Shown: piece by piece, positions 1 to 15,469 of the stretch
Position numbering within the stretch: position 1 is the stretch's first letter
Layout: each line of letters opens with the position of its first letter
From: Nigrospora sphaerica
Lineage: Eukaryota > Ascomycota > Sordariomycetes > Amphisphaeriales > Apiosporaceae
DNA length: 64,000 nucleotides
Assembly (NCBI GenBank): GCA_018287875.1
Contig: JAGVVL010000002.1
Location: 6,076,001-6,140,000 of the forward strand
Direction of reading: 5' to 3'
Notes under the pieces: generated by a model
Databases searched by the model: none
What the model was told of the DNA's origin: nothing
The model's input: the letters and a program-made list of their open reading frames with translations, nothing else
Made by a program: the position numbers and the translations under genes

Positions 1-2427
1 AGGCCCGAGGCGACTGGGAGGAGGTCCAGTCCATGCCGACGAGCTGCTTGGCTCATTCACCCACAAGCGCCCTCTCGATTACGAGGGTATGCCGTTCTTT
101 CTCGCCGAGCCCCTATTACCAAAAAAGGTGGAGACGTTAGATGTCCCTCCCACGTGGCGCACGGTGGCCCCGATCCAATGGGAATCCTGACAGGAGCTGC
201 GTCCTACTTGTGGTGGCTCGGCCGCGGGCATAGGGGTGGGGGAAGGCTGTGCGCAGGTTTTGGGCCATGCACGATTCTCCGGGTTCGGGCGAGCTGACGA
301 CGCAGAGGCGACGATGTTCTTTCGCGGGGGGGAACCCCAGGGAGCACGAAGGAGAAGAGGCAAGGCTGGCATGGCTAGGTTGTGACGGACGGGCTTGAGG
401 ACAAGTTCCTTCCCCACGGGCTGGCGAAGATATGTAACGTAAGAAGCCGCCCGGAAGGGACGGATGCAACCCACAGGGAGCCAGTCCCATGGCCTAATTC
501 ATATACAAATACATACATATGCCTGGCAATGCCATCTTTGATATGCACCTGCTTCTGACGCTACGCGAGTACAGGCACGGCAAGTTGAATAGGACGCGGT
601 AGCGAAGCTCTCCTTCCAAGCCCCCGCCCCCCCCCAAAGGGACGGGGTTAATACCGCGCAGCCGTCCTGACTAGCAGTAGCTAGTAGGGGGCAGTTGGGG
701 AAGTGCTTGACTAGAGTAGGTCACGCTACCCTTGATCTGGTGGCAGAAAGGTGACATCCGGACGAACCCCCGGCTGCTCTCGAGAGGGTTTCACCGAGCC
801 ATCGGTGCGACGGGGTGGGCGCGACGCGAGGGTGAGGGTCGTGAGGGTCCCAATGGGCGATTGATCTCCCCTGGGATCTTTTCCTTCTGGAACGCCCAAC
901 ATCCCCCAACCCAACATGCATGAGACGGCCTCGTTGGAGAAAGAAGCCGGCCGTCACACTGCTCATACCGACGAAGCCAAACCCGTCGTCTAATTATAGG
1001 CCCCCAGCTCTGCCAACTAAGCTTCCGAGCCCAGCCGGTATTTTTTTGGAAGCCGCCGCTTTTGGCAGGCCCGAGTCGTGCCCAGGGGGCCCGGCGGCCC
1101 ATTGGCAAACTGGCCAGGCCCGTCTGGCGGGGGAAGAAAAACCAACATACCTATCCCATATCACCTGTCTGCCTGCCTGCCTGTTGCTTCTCGGCTGCTT
1201 GCCCGTGTATCCATGGGGACACTATAAAACCCCCACAATCCGAGTATTATGTGTGCGTGTGGGTGGGCATTATAGAAACCTAGGAAGGAGATGGACGGGT
1301 GTCTCAACCCAGCATTCAGCATCCTGTTAGGTATATATTGTAGCATCCTGGATGCTACAGCTGTAACTGCGGGACTGCCGAACCCGTTTTCTACCTACCC
1401 AGCCTAAGCATCCATCCCCGCTTGGTACCGGAGGGATCGGGCTAGCCCAAGGCACAACTACATAGAAGCATGGGTGGTTGTTGGGGTGCATTTGTTCAGG
1501 TGGCAGAGGCGGGAAAAGCAAACCAGCTGGCCGGATAAGGTGCGCATGCACATACGCCGTGACACATGACTACCGAGGGGTTCTTTGAGCATCTAGGTAT
1601 CCGTCCACAACATGAAGTTGACCGTCAGCCGCCTGCGTGCCTTTCATTGTGAGACATGGGTCCGTATTTACACTCAATGCTATCTACGAGCCGGATACAT
1701 AGGTATTGTCTAGCACACCCGGGCAGCAAAGAGAGGCAGCAGTCTCAGATCCTGACTCTGGCTGGGACATCCATCCCCCACTGCGGATTGCACAAACAAG
1801 CAGCGTCTTGAAAGAGGATGGAAGAAGAGAGGCGAGCACGTATTTTGCACATTGCGGCCCAGGCGATAATGGGTGCGATTGCCCCCGTCGCATCCTATGC
1901 TGCCCAATGCCCATCGGGAAAGGACAAAACCCCCCCAGCCCCTCCACCCCCCCTCTTTGGTCTGTCGGGTCTCCCCTTGCTAGGTTCCGTGGCTTAGGGA
2001 GGCCCCCTCCCCATCCTGAAAGTATCCAGAAGGGCCAGGAGGCGAATGGGACGGGATTGGACGGTGACTTGTGGATTGGACTGTATTAGGAATTCTGGGC
2101 ACTTGTCAGAGGACTCCCGCCCGGCTGCTTGACTGCTACGCTGTACGGACTCGAGCGCTGCCGCTTCAAAGGAGGAAAAGTTAGTAGCGAGGTCGTGCGG
2201 GCGTTCATCGCTGCTGTTGCGCGTGTAGAAAGAGGTAGGACCGCATTCCATCCTATACTGCATTGTGAACAGCCACCCTGAACCTGCTACAGTGACTTAG
2301 GCAGATCCAACAGCCCCTCCTCTCCTCCCCCCTAGCTCTCGCTACCTTAGGTACCGCCTTTAGGTACTAGCCCGGCCGTACATCCCGACATCCATACTCC
2401 TCACCTGCCAGCCAGCACCGCACACAC

Positions 2428-2434
<7 letters not shown>
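1..2434. other. Left-edge region without a supported gene
   Basis: I see no recognisable domain or convincing codon pattern on either strand. A frame open from the window edge (positions 2-190, +) reads as ordinary protein in its last 50 codons and could be the 3' end of a gene that starts outside the window, but no family is recognisable. The rest is pyrimidine-rich spacer with a 9-C run near 627-635. Its right part probably holds the promoter of the kinase gene that follows. Confidence 0.4.

Positions 2435-2465
<31 letters not shown>
2435..2465. repeat. (CA)n microsatellite
   Basis: About fifteen uninterrupted CA dinucleotides, preceded by a shorter interrupted CA stretch at 2421-2429. It lies about 470 nt upstream of the SCH9-type kinase start codon, in the promoter or the far 5' leader. 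Confidence 0.9.
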
Positions 2466-2467
<2 letters not shown>

Positions 2468-2932
2468 GCATCCGCGCACCCACTGCACAACACAGCACAA
2501 CACGAGTGCGCGCGCGAGCGGCCGCCAGAGAGACCCTTGATTCCACCTTAGGATCCCGTCGCTTCATCGCTTCTCCCCCTCCTCGCCTGCCACCAACACA
2601 ACAGCACCACCCCAAGACGACGGGCAGGAACAGGACCAACAAGCGCATCGGAAGCGACATAACCACCTGTTTGGTTGTGCCGATCCTCACCTCACGTTGC
2701 CTGCTTCGTTTCCCTCAACCCCCCCCCTTCCTCTTCTCAACTCCCCCCCGTCCCTCCCTCAGCCTACCTACTGACAACTACATACCTACCCTATTCCTAC
2801 CCGTCTCATTCCCTCCCCCCTCCACCCCTAAACCCAATTCCAACCATCCCACATTGCGTCGACGGGACGCCCACGCACCCCCCTACGTTATCCCGCCTCC
2901 CTGCGAGGGCATCGCAACTACACGCAGACAAG

Positions 2933-5197
2933 ATGTCGTGGAAGCTTACCAAGAGTACGTTGAATTTTGCTTCGGCCGCCTTGCCGCTGTCGCCCATCCC
3001 GCCCGCTGTTCCCGCCGTCTCCAACATGTCCCGGGCCTGAGACGTCAACCTGGACCAGCCCGTTTCGCTTCATCAGCCAGACGGACTGCCCGGCCATGCG
3101 CGGGCGGCCGCCAGCGAGGAAAGACTATTCACTGATGCCCGAGCCTGCAGAGTTGAAGGAAACCCACTTGGGTCCCCTCTCCAACACATTCGGCCGGTCG
3201 CCCTCCACGTCGACCATCACAGATAAGGACGAGAAGTCGGCCGCGCCGCCGACGAGCTCTTCGACACCTGCTCCCCCGGACAACGCTATCGGTACGTCGC
3301 CAGCACGACACCTACCCGTTCTCCGCCGCGTACGCCCGATCCAAGATCTTGTGCTAACCCTGCTTTCTGTTCTTTCCAGCCGCCTCGGAAGCCATGGCCC
3401 AGCAGCCCGTCGTCAAGGCCCCCAAACCCGGCATCCTCGTTGTAACCCTCCACGAGGGTCAGAACTTCTCCCTCCCCGAGCAACACCGCCAGGCCTTCCA
3501 ACAGGTCTCACATCAGGGCTCGCTATCATCCAGCGTGACGGGCTCCGTACGACCTGGCTCGCGGGGCGCGCCTGGCTCCTTTGTCAACGGCCGGCCGCAA
3601 ACCTCGGGAGGCGGCTTCTCCGGCATCCCCTCTAACCACGGCCGAATCTCGAGCAAATACCTGCCCTACGCCTTGCTCGATTTCGATAAGGTTCAGGTCT
3701 TTGTGAACTCGGTCTCCGGAAACCCCGAGAACCCCCTGTGGGCTGGTGACAACACACAGTACAAGTTCGATGTGTCCCGCGTGACGGAGTTGGCCGTTCA
3801 CCTGTACATGCGGAATCCCAACGCGCCGCCCGGCGCAGGACGAAGCCAAGACATCTTCGTCGGTGTGGTCCGAATCAACCCGCGCTTCGAGGAGAGGCAG
3901 CAGTTCGTTGATGACCCCAAGGCGAGCAAGAAGGACCGCGAGAAGGCGGCTGCCGAGCACGCCAGCAAGGAGCGATCCATGGGTATCTCGGGCGTCGAGT
4001 GGGTTGACGTTCAGTACGGTACCGGCAAGCTCAAGATTGGTGTCGAGTACGTGGAGAACCGCGCCGGCAAGCTGAAGATCGAGGACTTTGAACTGCTTAA
4101 GGTGGTGGGCAAGGGCAGCTTCGGCAAGGTCATGCAAGTGCGCAAGAAGGATACCTCGCGTATCTACGCACTCAAGACTATTCGCAAGGCCCACATCATC
4201 TCGCGATCCGAGGTCGCTCACACCCTGGCGGAACGCTCTGTGCTGGCCCAGATCAACAACCCCTTCATCGTACCGCTCAAGTTCACGTTCCAGTCTCCCG
4301 AGAAGCTCTACTTCGTTCTCGCGTTCGTGAACGGTGGCGAGCTGTTCCACCACCTGCAGAAGGAGCAGAGGTTCGACGTCAACCGCGCGCGCTTCTACAC
4401 GGCCGAGCTTCTGTGCGCCCTCGAGTGTCTCCATGGCTTCAACGTCATCTACCGTGATCTGAAGCCCGAGAACATCCTGCTGGATTACCAGGGCCACATC
4501 GCCCTCTGTGACTTTGGTCTCTGCAAGCTGGATATGAAAGACGAGGACCGGACCAACACGTTCTGCGGTACTCCCGAGTACCTGGCGCCCGAGCTGCTGA
4601 TGGGCAACGGCTACAACAAGACGGTCGATTGGTGGACCCTCGGTGTTCTGCTCTATGAGATGCTTACGGGCTTGCCTCCGTTTTACGACGAGAACACCAA
4701 CGAGATGTACCGAAAGATCCTGTCGGAGCCTCTGCACTTCCCCGGCCCCGAGGTTGTGCCCCCGGCCGCCAAGGATCTGCTGAGCAAGCTCCTCAACCGA
4801 GACCCCGAGCAGCGACTGGGAGCCGGCGGAAGCGCCGAGATCAAGGCGCACCCCTTCTTCCACGCCATTGATTGGCGCAAACTGCTGCAGCGCAAGTACG
4901 AGCCGACCTTCAAGCCCAGCGTGGTAAGTTTATGTTGGCCCGACATTCCGTCCCTCGTTGTGCGGCTTCAGCTAACCCCTCCCTCCCTAGGCCGACGCTC
5001 TGGACACGGCCAACTTTGACCCCGAGTTCACCCAGGAGAAGCCGCAAGATTCGTTCGTCGACGGCCCCGTGCTGTCACAGACGATGCAGAACCAGTTTGC
5101 CGGCTTCAGTTACAACCGGCCCATCGCTGGCCTGGGTGATGCAGGCGGCAGTGTGAAGGACCCGAGCTTTGTGGGCAGCATCCAGGACCGCAGATAA
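2933..5197 (+). CDS. sch9: Serine/threonine-protein kinase of the SCH9 class (C2 domain plus AGC kinase)
   Basis: Exons 2933-2954, 3151-3291, 3380-4923 and 4991-5197 join in frame to 637 aa. An N-terminal C2-like region (about residues 85-270) precedes an AGC kinase domain from about residue 291: glycine loop GKGSFGKV (about 298-305), ATP lysine K320, catalytic D414 in YRDLKPEN, DFG at 432-434, and activation-loop T448 before FCGTPEY. The tail carries the hydrophobic motif FAGFSY with candidate phospho-site S609. SCH9-type kinases are TORC1 effectors, analogous to S6K, that control growth, stress tolerance and ageing. The first exon is only 22 nt (MSWKLTK plus one base). The start was chosen because that exon splices cleanly into KLKETHLGPL. 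The roughly 460 nt of leader before it (from about 2470) contains no ATG. A large antisense open frame across the kinase exon is a codon-bias shadow. Assignment as SCH9 rather than another AGC kinase is strong. Confidence 0.93.
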
Positions 5198-8952
<3,755 letters not shown>

Positions 8953-9500
8953 CTGGACCGTGAGGCCCCACCCGCGCTTACGAACAAGGCGAGATTGTGA
9001 GGGAAGAAAATAAATATGGCGAGTTGCCATCCAGCCCGGCAACTCATGGACCGATGTGACGATTTCATGACCAACCCCCCAGCTTAATGACATAGGGTGA
9101 AAGAGAGAGAGGCCCCTTGGCAGCGTAGCCTTGAATTTTTTTGGGCTCCGCAGCTTATAGGAATTTACTGGAAATGCCCACATGCAAGACCGTCGATGCA
9201 TTCATTCTCCGTGATCTTCCAAGGCTAAACTTTAGCCAGATGCACAAGCAGTGGCATTTATGATTACCACTGGATGGTCGTGACTCTTATGTATATTGAC
9301 TCGCCCCCACGAAAAGAGTAAATATGTATTACGCAACATGACCGGGAATGCATCTTGCTTCGCTTGTGGTCGTCGGTCACCTGTTATTACATGATTATCG
9401 ACGGGGAATATGAAATGTGCCCCAACACGGTCTGAGATTTGAAGGCCGGTGTAGCACCCCTATCGTCCCACATCTATCGTAGTTGTCCTCTGACGGTTTT
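8953..9500. other. Convergent spacer between GPI and carboxylesterase
   Basis: A 548-nt spacer between two stop codons. It is more AT-rich than the flanking coding DNA and should contain both 3' UTRs. An AATAAA hexamer lies at 9009-9014. Confidence 0.6.
9009..9014 (+). terminator. AATAAA poly(A)-signal-like hexamer of GPI
   Basis: Canonical hexamer 57 nt downstream of the GPI stop codon. Fungal poly(A) signals are degenerate, so its use is inferred from position only. Confidence 0.35.
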
Positions 9501-11560
9501 CTACTGCGGTATCTTCGCCGAAACCGACCGCCAAAAGTCACAGCGGCGGCCACGCCCGCCTTCCCATTTCCGGGCGTCGACGAGCCGGAAGTTGTTGACG
9601 ACGCCGGGCCCGGTTCGCTCGTAGTAGCTCAGATTCGGCGTGACGGTGATGTTGGTGACCTCGCCGCCCGTCGTGTTCAGGTCCATCTGGTAGGGCCACG
9701 ACGGCCTGTATGCAGGCCAATGGAGACGTCCCCTGCAGCCGACGGGTACCGTAGCGTTCGGCTTCCCAGCCATGGCATCCCGCACCGTGATCAGGGGCGT
9801 GTCGTGCATGATGAAACTTCCCCAGATCTTTTGGAACGTCGTGCGAAAGTCCTCGTTGGGCGTCTTCGCACCGACGGCGAAGTAGGCGGGGAGATCGGCT
9901 CCATGGTAAGCAGGCGTGACCGAGTATTGGTATTTCCACGCCGTCCGTGACCCTTGGCTAAAGGCCTCGGCCAGCCACTGCGCCGGGCAGTCGTACAAAT
10001 ACTCGGCCGCCATGTTGAAGACGGTTTGTTGGATGCCAGTGGCCATTTCCGATACCGTCAGGGCTGTGGGGCCTTCGTCACCCAATGTATCGAAGCGCAC
10101 GTCCGCGTTGCCAGGCTTTGCCTTATCAATCTGGTATGCGCTATTCAACACTTTCACGTCCGCGGGAGTGAGATGGGGGAATGTGGCGGTGACGAAGGCA
10201 TCGTACGCTTCTCTTGTGGATACGTGTGGATTGGTCAAAGGGACGCCTTCGTTGGCATTATTCTAATATTGTTAGCCATTTGTCGACATCATGATGAAAC
10301 CAGAGAGTGGTACTTACACCGACGAGAATGCGCTTGCCAGCCACTTTTCCGTGCCCCAGTAGCTCGGAAGGTCTTTTCTGTATGTAGTCGCCGTCGATCA
10401 CGGGAGAAAAGGCAAAGCTCCCGAAATAGCCCCTGGTCGTAGAGACCGTACCGCTGGCATTCTGCAATACCTCCGTGTCTGCAGCCATTAGACACGCAAA
10501 CACGCTGGGGTGTCTTTTCAGCTCAGCGTCATGGCTGTTACAGCCTGCCAGTTCGACAAAGGCGTCGTAATTTTCCCTGGGTATGGTGTCGTTATAACCA
10601 TATACTGGAGGGATCCATGGGCTCGCCGCAATGATCTTGAAATTGTCAGTACGCGCTTCGAGAGCCAGGCCAAAATGGAGATGAACTCCTACATTTGTGA
10701 ATAGGTCGGTGCTTCTACCATCGAAAGACAGGGCGTGATACATGACCGAACTCGCCCCAGATGACTCTCCAGCAATCGTCACACGCCGGGGATCGCCGCC
10801 GAACTTGGCAATGTGCTTCTGAACCCACTCGAGTGCGAATCTCTGGTCCAAAAGACCGGCATTGAGCTTCCCGTGGGCCTTGATATCGGGCGAAGCCAGG
10901 AAGCCGAAGGCGCCCAGCCGATACTGAATCTCCACGACGATGAAGCCATTATCGTTGGTGTTCATCCATACGCTGGGGTCATACAGAGCGCCGAATACCG
11001 AGTTGCCACCTCCATCTGTACGCCCTCGTATCAGCTTCTGGGAATGGTTACGTGGGCTGAGCGGTGCGCACTTACGGATCCATACCACGACAGGCAGCGC
11101 CGAGGCATCGGGGGCGGCGTAAACGTTGAGAAATAGACAGTCCTCGTTGCCGATGGCGGTATTGAAGCCGTATATTTCAGGAAGTCCGAAACCACCCGTT
11201 TGGGGGCACAGCGGCGGCTGGTCGACGGCCGGTGTGACATGGGCGGTGTTGTTCACTGGAGGAGGCCGAGGAGCTTGCCATCGCAAGCCACCGACAGGCG
11301 GTGCTGCGTAGCGGATGCTGCGGATGGAACGAGTTCCGGTAAGCGGGGTTATCCTCTCACGCATGGTTTGTATGTAGTTGGCGAACGTACCCCTTCCAGA
11401 TATTGAGGCCGTAGGTGCCGTTGTAGTACCCTTGATAGGCTGCGTAGTCCAGGGTGACGGTACGCGGGGATGGAGCGGTTGGACTTGCGTAGGCGTCGAC
11501 AGCAAGGGCAAAGAAGAGCAGTGAGATGGCCGCAACCAACCCAAACGGACAGAGCCTCAT
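9501..11560 (-). CDS. Secreted type-B carboxylesterase (alpha/beta hydrolase)
   Basis: Minus-strand exons 11391-11560, 11076-11317, 10693-11015, 10318-10635 and 9501-10262 join in frame to 604 aa. Residues 1-25 form a signal peptide (hydrophobic core AAISLLFFALAV) and predict secretion. Family landmarks in order are KGIRYAAPPVGGLRW, NEDCLFLNVY, the oxyanion-hole HGGG (138-141), nucleophile Ser222 in GESSGA, a candidate acidic residue Glu356 in NANEG, and catalytic His471 in YHGADLP. These enzymes cleave carboxyl esters of lipids, xenobiotics or plant metabolites; the substrate cannot be read here. Introns are 55-73 nt. Two of them (57 and 55 nt) are divisible by three or nearly so, so retention would partly stay open. 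An in-frame Met lies upstream (11629), but the chosen Met gives the proper signal peptide. Confidence 0.9.
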
Positions 11561-13324
11561 CCTGAAGCCGTTGCCGGATACACAAGCGACTAGTCGTTGG
11601 TCAATTCGACAATGAAGACGACTACTCACAATCTACATCAATCGGCTTAGACAACGGATAGTTTCTATAGGTCAGGCTGCATTGGTAGTTTTGTATACGG
11701 CCTCGAGACCGTCCGGTTGGCTACAAGGAAGGCGGCATTCATGACCGAGCGGGCAATGACAGGGACAGGGGAACTGACAAGAAATCAAGAACGGCAAGGA
11801 TTAAGCCCCCCCCCCCCCCCGGAAGGGAAACGGGAGCCTGCTGAAAGCGCCGTGGCGAGCGGCACGTCGCCATGATCACGACCCGCTCCACTAGGCGCGT
11901 TGTCGCTGCCGGGTTAGGTGTCCCAATGATGAAATACCATGATGGTGTTGCTTGGGTTGGGTGTTCCAAGCTTGGTTGTTCGGAGTTGCGTTGGAGGAGT
12001 TTTGTGTTGATGATTGGCCGAGAAGGTGCCAACAGCCTAGAATATCCGTACCTGCCCTCTTGATTCCCATAATCCCTCCAAGTAGCGCAAGATACTGTGG
12101 TAGCAACAAAGCTCGTGTAAGCAGGAAGGTGGTATCGCTTGCCTGCTCCACATATGCGTCCGTCGTGTATGCCTCGTGCACTTACTTCTTAGGGCAAGTG
12201 CACTTACTCCATTTGCCGCAGCCAGCCTCTCGAAACTCTAGCTTCCGTGCTAGCCTTTTCACAACATACACACCTGTCTGCTTCCATCCCCGCGCTGCAA
12301 AACATCCATTCGTATGCCACTCACGAGAGGCATTGCAATGAAGGGTTGGGACGGACTCGGTGCCATTCCCAGCTATCGCGCATCGTGCCGATCCTTGTGT
12401 TGCTTTTCAACGTTTTCAGTTCTCTAGCTGGTCTTGTCCCTTGCGCCATCGCACGGATACGCTGTTCTCGATGCTTGGCAGCTGTAACTCGCACCTCCCG
12501 ACCGGCCGGGTACTCTGGCAGCACCAACAGCTGATGAAAGACGGGGTCTCACCCATCGACGCACTCTTGCTGGCAGACAGACCCGATGTAAGACACGGCC
12601 AGCGCGTCAGTGGACCCAGGCGCCTTCGGTGCTGGCTCAGCCCATCTGACCACCACTTTGTTATTCCTCCGATGCAAACGGGCAGCTGGCTGGCGCTACG
12701 CTCAGCGGGCGCCCCTCCATGAATCAGAGCGAGGGACAGGCGTGAGGGCCATGGTTGGAAATGGCGCTTCCGCTGTGCGGCCAAGCCCTGCAACGGAAAC
12801 GACGGTTTTCCGTAAAGGCAACCGGAAGATTACGGACAAGGACACAATGCTACGTATGCAGTAGCCATCGTTTCCGAAATTTCTATCATGCGCAGAGCGC
12901 AGATTCTGCGTCTGTGTAGGTAGATCTAGGGGATGAACGAAGCCAAACGATAGTCGGAAGGAGGTAGAAACAAGCAATCGTAGCACGGAAAATAGACGGC
13001 TTGCTCGTCGTCCCCCCGAGGACTCGTGCGACACGCAAAAAAAAGGAAAAATTCGAAGCATCCCTGGAGACGCCGGCATCCTATGATCCCTCGCGGAGCA
13101 CCAACCCGGCAGGGGAGCTGACTAGGTCCCGGAGGGCCGAGTGAGACTCAACATGCTACGCGGTGTTGCACGGCATCGACAAAACGTACTTATTATCCCG
13201 AGCATTCGGTCCCTGTCTGCTCCTTCGAGATTCTGTCGTCGTCGTCAACGCCCCCGTATGTTCTCGCCCGTCCGTGTCCGGGCCCTTCCCCTGATCCCGT
13301 ACCGACTGCGCGCCCTCGGGGACC
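11561..13324. other. Intergenic: divergent promoters of carboxylesterase and rhodopsin-domain gene
   Basis: No supported gene. It contains a 15-C homopolymer (11806-11820). Open frames here are short, overlap on both strands and match nothing I recognise. The two flanking genes diverge, so the region should carry both promoters. Confidence 0.55.
11806..11820. repeat. Poly-C tract (15 nt)
   Basis: Uninterrupted run of 15 C in the upstream region of the carboxylesterase gene. Confidence 0.9.
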
Positions 13325-14641
13325 ATGAACGCCAGCCTGCCAAGTGCCGAGTACCTGGCCGAGTCTAGGACCACCGAGCTCAACGTCTTCTATTCCATCC
13401 CCATACCCCTCGAGATTCTGACGACGGCGTGGAGGATCTATGTCAGGGTCGCCACCTCCCCCCGGAGCGGCCTCCGTTGGGATGACCATCTCATGTCCTT
13501 CGCCACGGTACCGTATAGTCTTCACATACGAGCGCAGCGGGCAGCTGACGACGTAGAATTAGGCCATGGCCGTAGCAGTTTGTATCTCGGGCTTGGTATA
13601 CGGTATGTAGTATACCGTACTGCATAGCTTTCGACAGCTGGCTCACCTCGTCGTGCTACCCAGGCGCTCCGTTTGGTCTAGGAAGGCACATTGAGGCTGT
13701 CTCGGAAGGGGACTTCCAGACCTTTATGAAGGTTGGCGGATACTCCCCCCCCCGGGACCCTGCACGCTCGTGTGCTGACTGGCGTCAGGGCAACTACATC
13801 TTTAGCCATTTCTATAACCTGGCCATCGCCAGCACCAAGCTCTCGGTCCTTGCGCTCTACCACCGCATTTTCGCCACTCGGACGTACCGGCTGCTGGTCC
13901 TGGCCACGGCCTCCTTCGTCGTTCTGTGGCTCCTCACCATCGAGGTCGTCCTGGGCTTCGCCTGTCGGCCCGTCCAGGCCTTTTGGGGGGCCGCCCCGGG
14001 GAGCTGCCTCGATCTGGTAGTGTTCGGTTACTTCACAAACGTTACCAACCTGGTCGCCGACCTGTGGATCTTCGCCCTGCCCATCCCCATGCTTCTCGGT
14101 CTCCAGGCCAAGCTGAGCAAGAAGCTCGGCTTGTGCTTCCTGTTCTCGGTGGGCCTTGGCACGTGTGCCATCAGCGCGGCGCGCCTCACCTGGGTCTTTT
14201 CATTCGGCTCTACCGATATCACCTGTAAGTCTGCCCGCCCGTGGTTGCCATTCCTACGGGCTGCTGATGCATTTTTGCAAAGGGACCCAAGTATCCCTGG
14301 GAATATTATCGGCCTGGGAGCCATGCGGCGGCATATTGGGCGGGAACCTGCCCATCGTCTACAAGACGATAAAGGGTATCTTCCCGGGCAGGGGCTCGGC
14401 CGGTGCGCCGTCGGACCAGAAGACGGGCAGCACGCAGGAGTCGCTGGGAGCGAAAAAGGAGAGCGCCTACAGCGACTGGGTCCGGCTGGACAGCAGCGGC
14501 GTCACGACTCTGGCCATGGATCCCGTGCCGTCCTCCCACGAGCGCCGCCCTTACCCCGCCGCCGCCAAGCGGTCGGCGGCGTCCCTGGAGCTGGACCTGT
14601 TCGAGAACCACCCAACGCCGGTGACTCCGCGCGCAATATGA
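13325..14641 (+). CDS. Fungal rhodopsin-domain (PTH11-like) integral membrane protein
   Basis: Exons 13325-13507, 13563-13602, 13664-13731, 13789-14224 and 14283-14641 join in frame to 361 aa. The short middle exons (40 and 68 nt) are needed to restore the conserved core running from LRWDDHLMSFAT through GAPFGLGRH and FSHFYNLAIASTKLSVLALY. About seven hydrophobic helices are followed by a hydrophilic, Ser-rich cytoplasmic tail. The ILSAWEPCGGILGGNLPIVY segment near the end of the membrane part is typical of this Pezizomycotina-expanded family, some members of which (PTH11) act in surface sensing during plant infection. Ligand and coupling are unknown. It lies head-to-head with the carboxylesterase, 1.8 kb apart. 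Whether it is a receptor or a structural membrane protein cannot be told from sequence. Confidence 0.85.
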
Positions 14642-15469
14642 AGAAAACATAGTGGCGAGGGTTGAGGGCTCTGTAATACCGATGCCGGATCGAGAAGCCA
14701 TGCTAGAAGCCATGCGGTTGGCCCCGTGAAAAAACCGACGGAGCGGCTCCGAGATTGAGAGGTAACCATACTGAGACGGAGTGCGGAGAGCACTCAGATG
14801 CTAGCACAAGGCTAAAGCCGCTTAGTGCGGTGACGCGGGGGGTTCTCCCGTGGCCACCTCTCTCTCCTCCATGTCCCCGAATGGTCACGGAGCTCAACGG
14901 TATATTTTCATATGTGCCGGGTGGTCCGGGGAACCTGCGCAAACCCACACTTTCCGCCGCCGGCCCAAGGCAGTTTTCAGCGAACTCTTATGATGACCAC
15001 CTTGTCAGATCGACAGCAGCGTGTCTCATTATAGGACAATGGCGAGGGGGGTTGCTTACTGACGGAACCTCCGCCTTGGCCAATCGTCTAGCGCTAAGTA
15101 CGCCATGAAATTTGGCCTGCGGGGAGGGGGCACGCAAAAGCGCATACTGAGTGGTATCGTCGGGCCCACCGCTCGTGGCCTCTAGCCCCCCCACGACGCC
15201 TCCCGGCTGGGTAGTAAAAGGGGCACAAAGTGGATTTTTCCTACTCGGCTTTTGCACGGCATGGCGGCTGGGACGTTGGAGACGGTAGGGCTGGGCGGAG
15301 AGGGAGTGTTCATGGCTGCCCGCCAGCGGCCGCGTCCCGAATATATATATTCTGGCGCGCGCGAACTTCCCCCGTCGGGCTTGCCCACCTATACATCAAC
15401 GCCTCTTCGCCGCTCCCGCCCTCTTCGCTCCCGTCCCGCGCCTCGTAGGAGAAAGTAGAATCCAGCACT
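14642..15469. other. Intergenic: SDR promoter
   Basis: No supported gene. It contains a TATA-like element (15341-15350) about 120 nt upstream of the SDR start codon, within GC-rich sequence. Confidence 0.6.
15341..15350 (+). promoter_or_regulatory. TATA-like element of the SDR gene
   Basis: The stretch ATATATATAT is isolated in GC-rich DNA 120 nt upstream of the start codon, a plausible core-promoter position. Confidence 0.45.

Noticed and set aside
3526..4863. 445-codon minus-strand open frame across the SCH9 kinase exon
   Set aside because: Codon-bias shadow of the kinase domain; no domain signal of its own.
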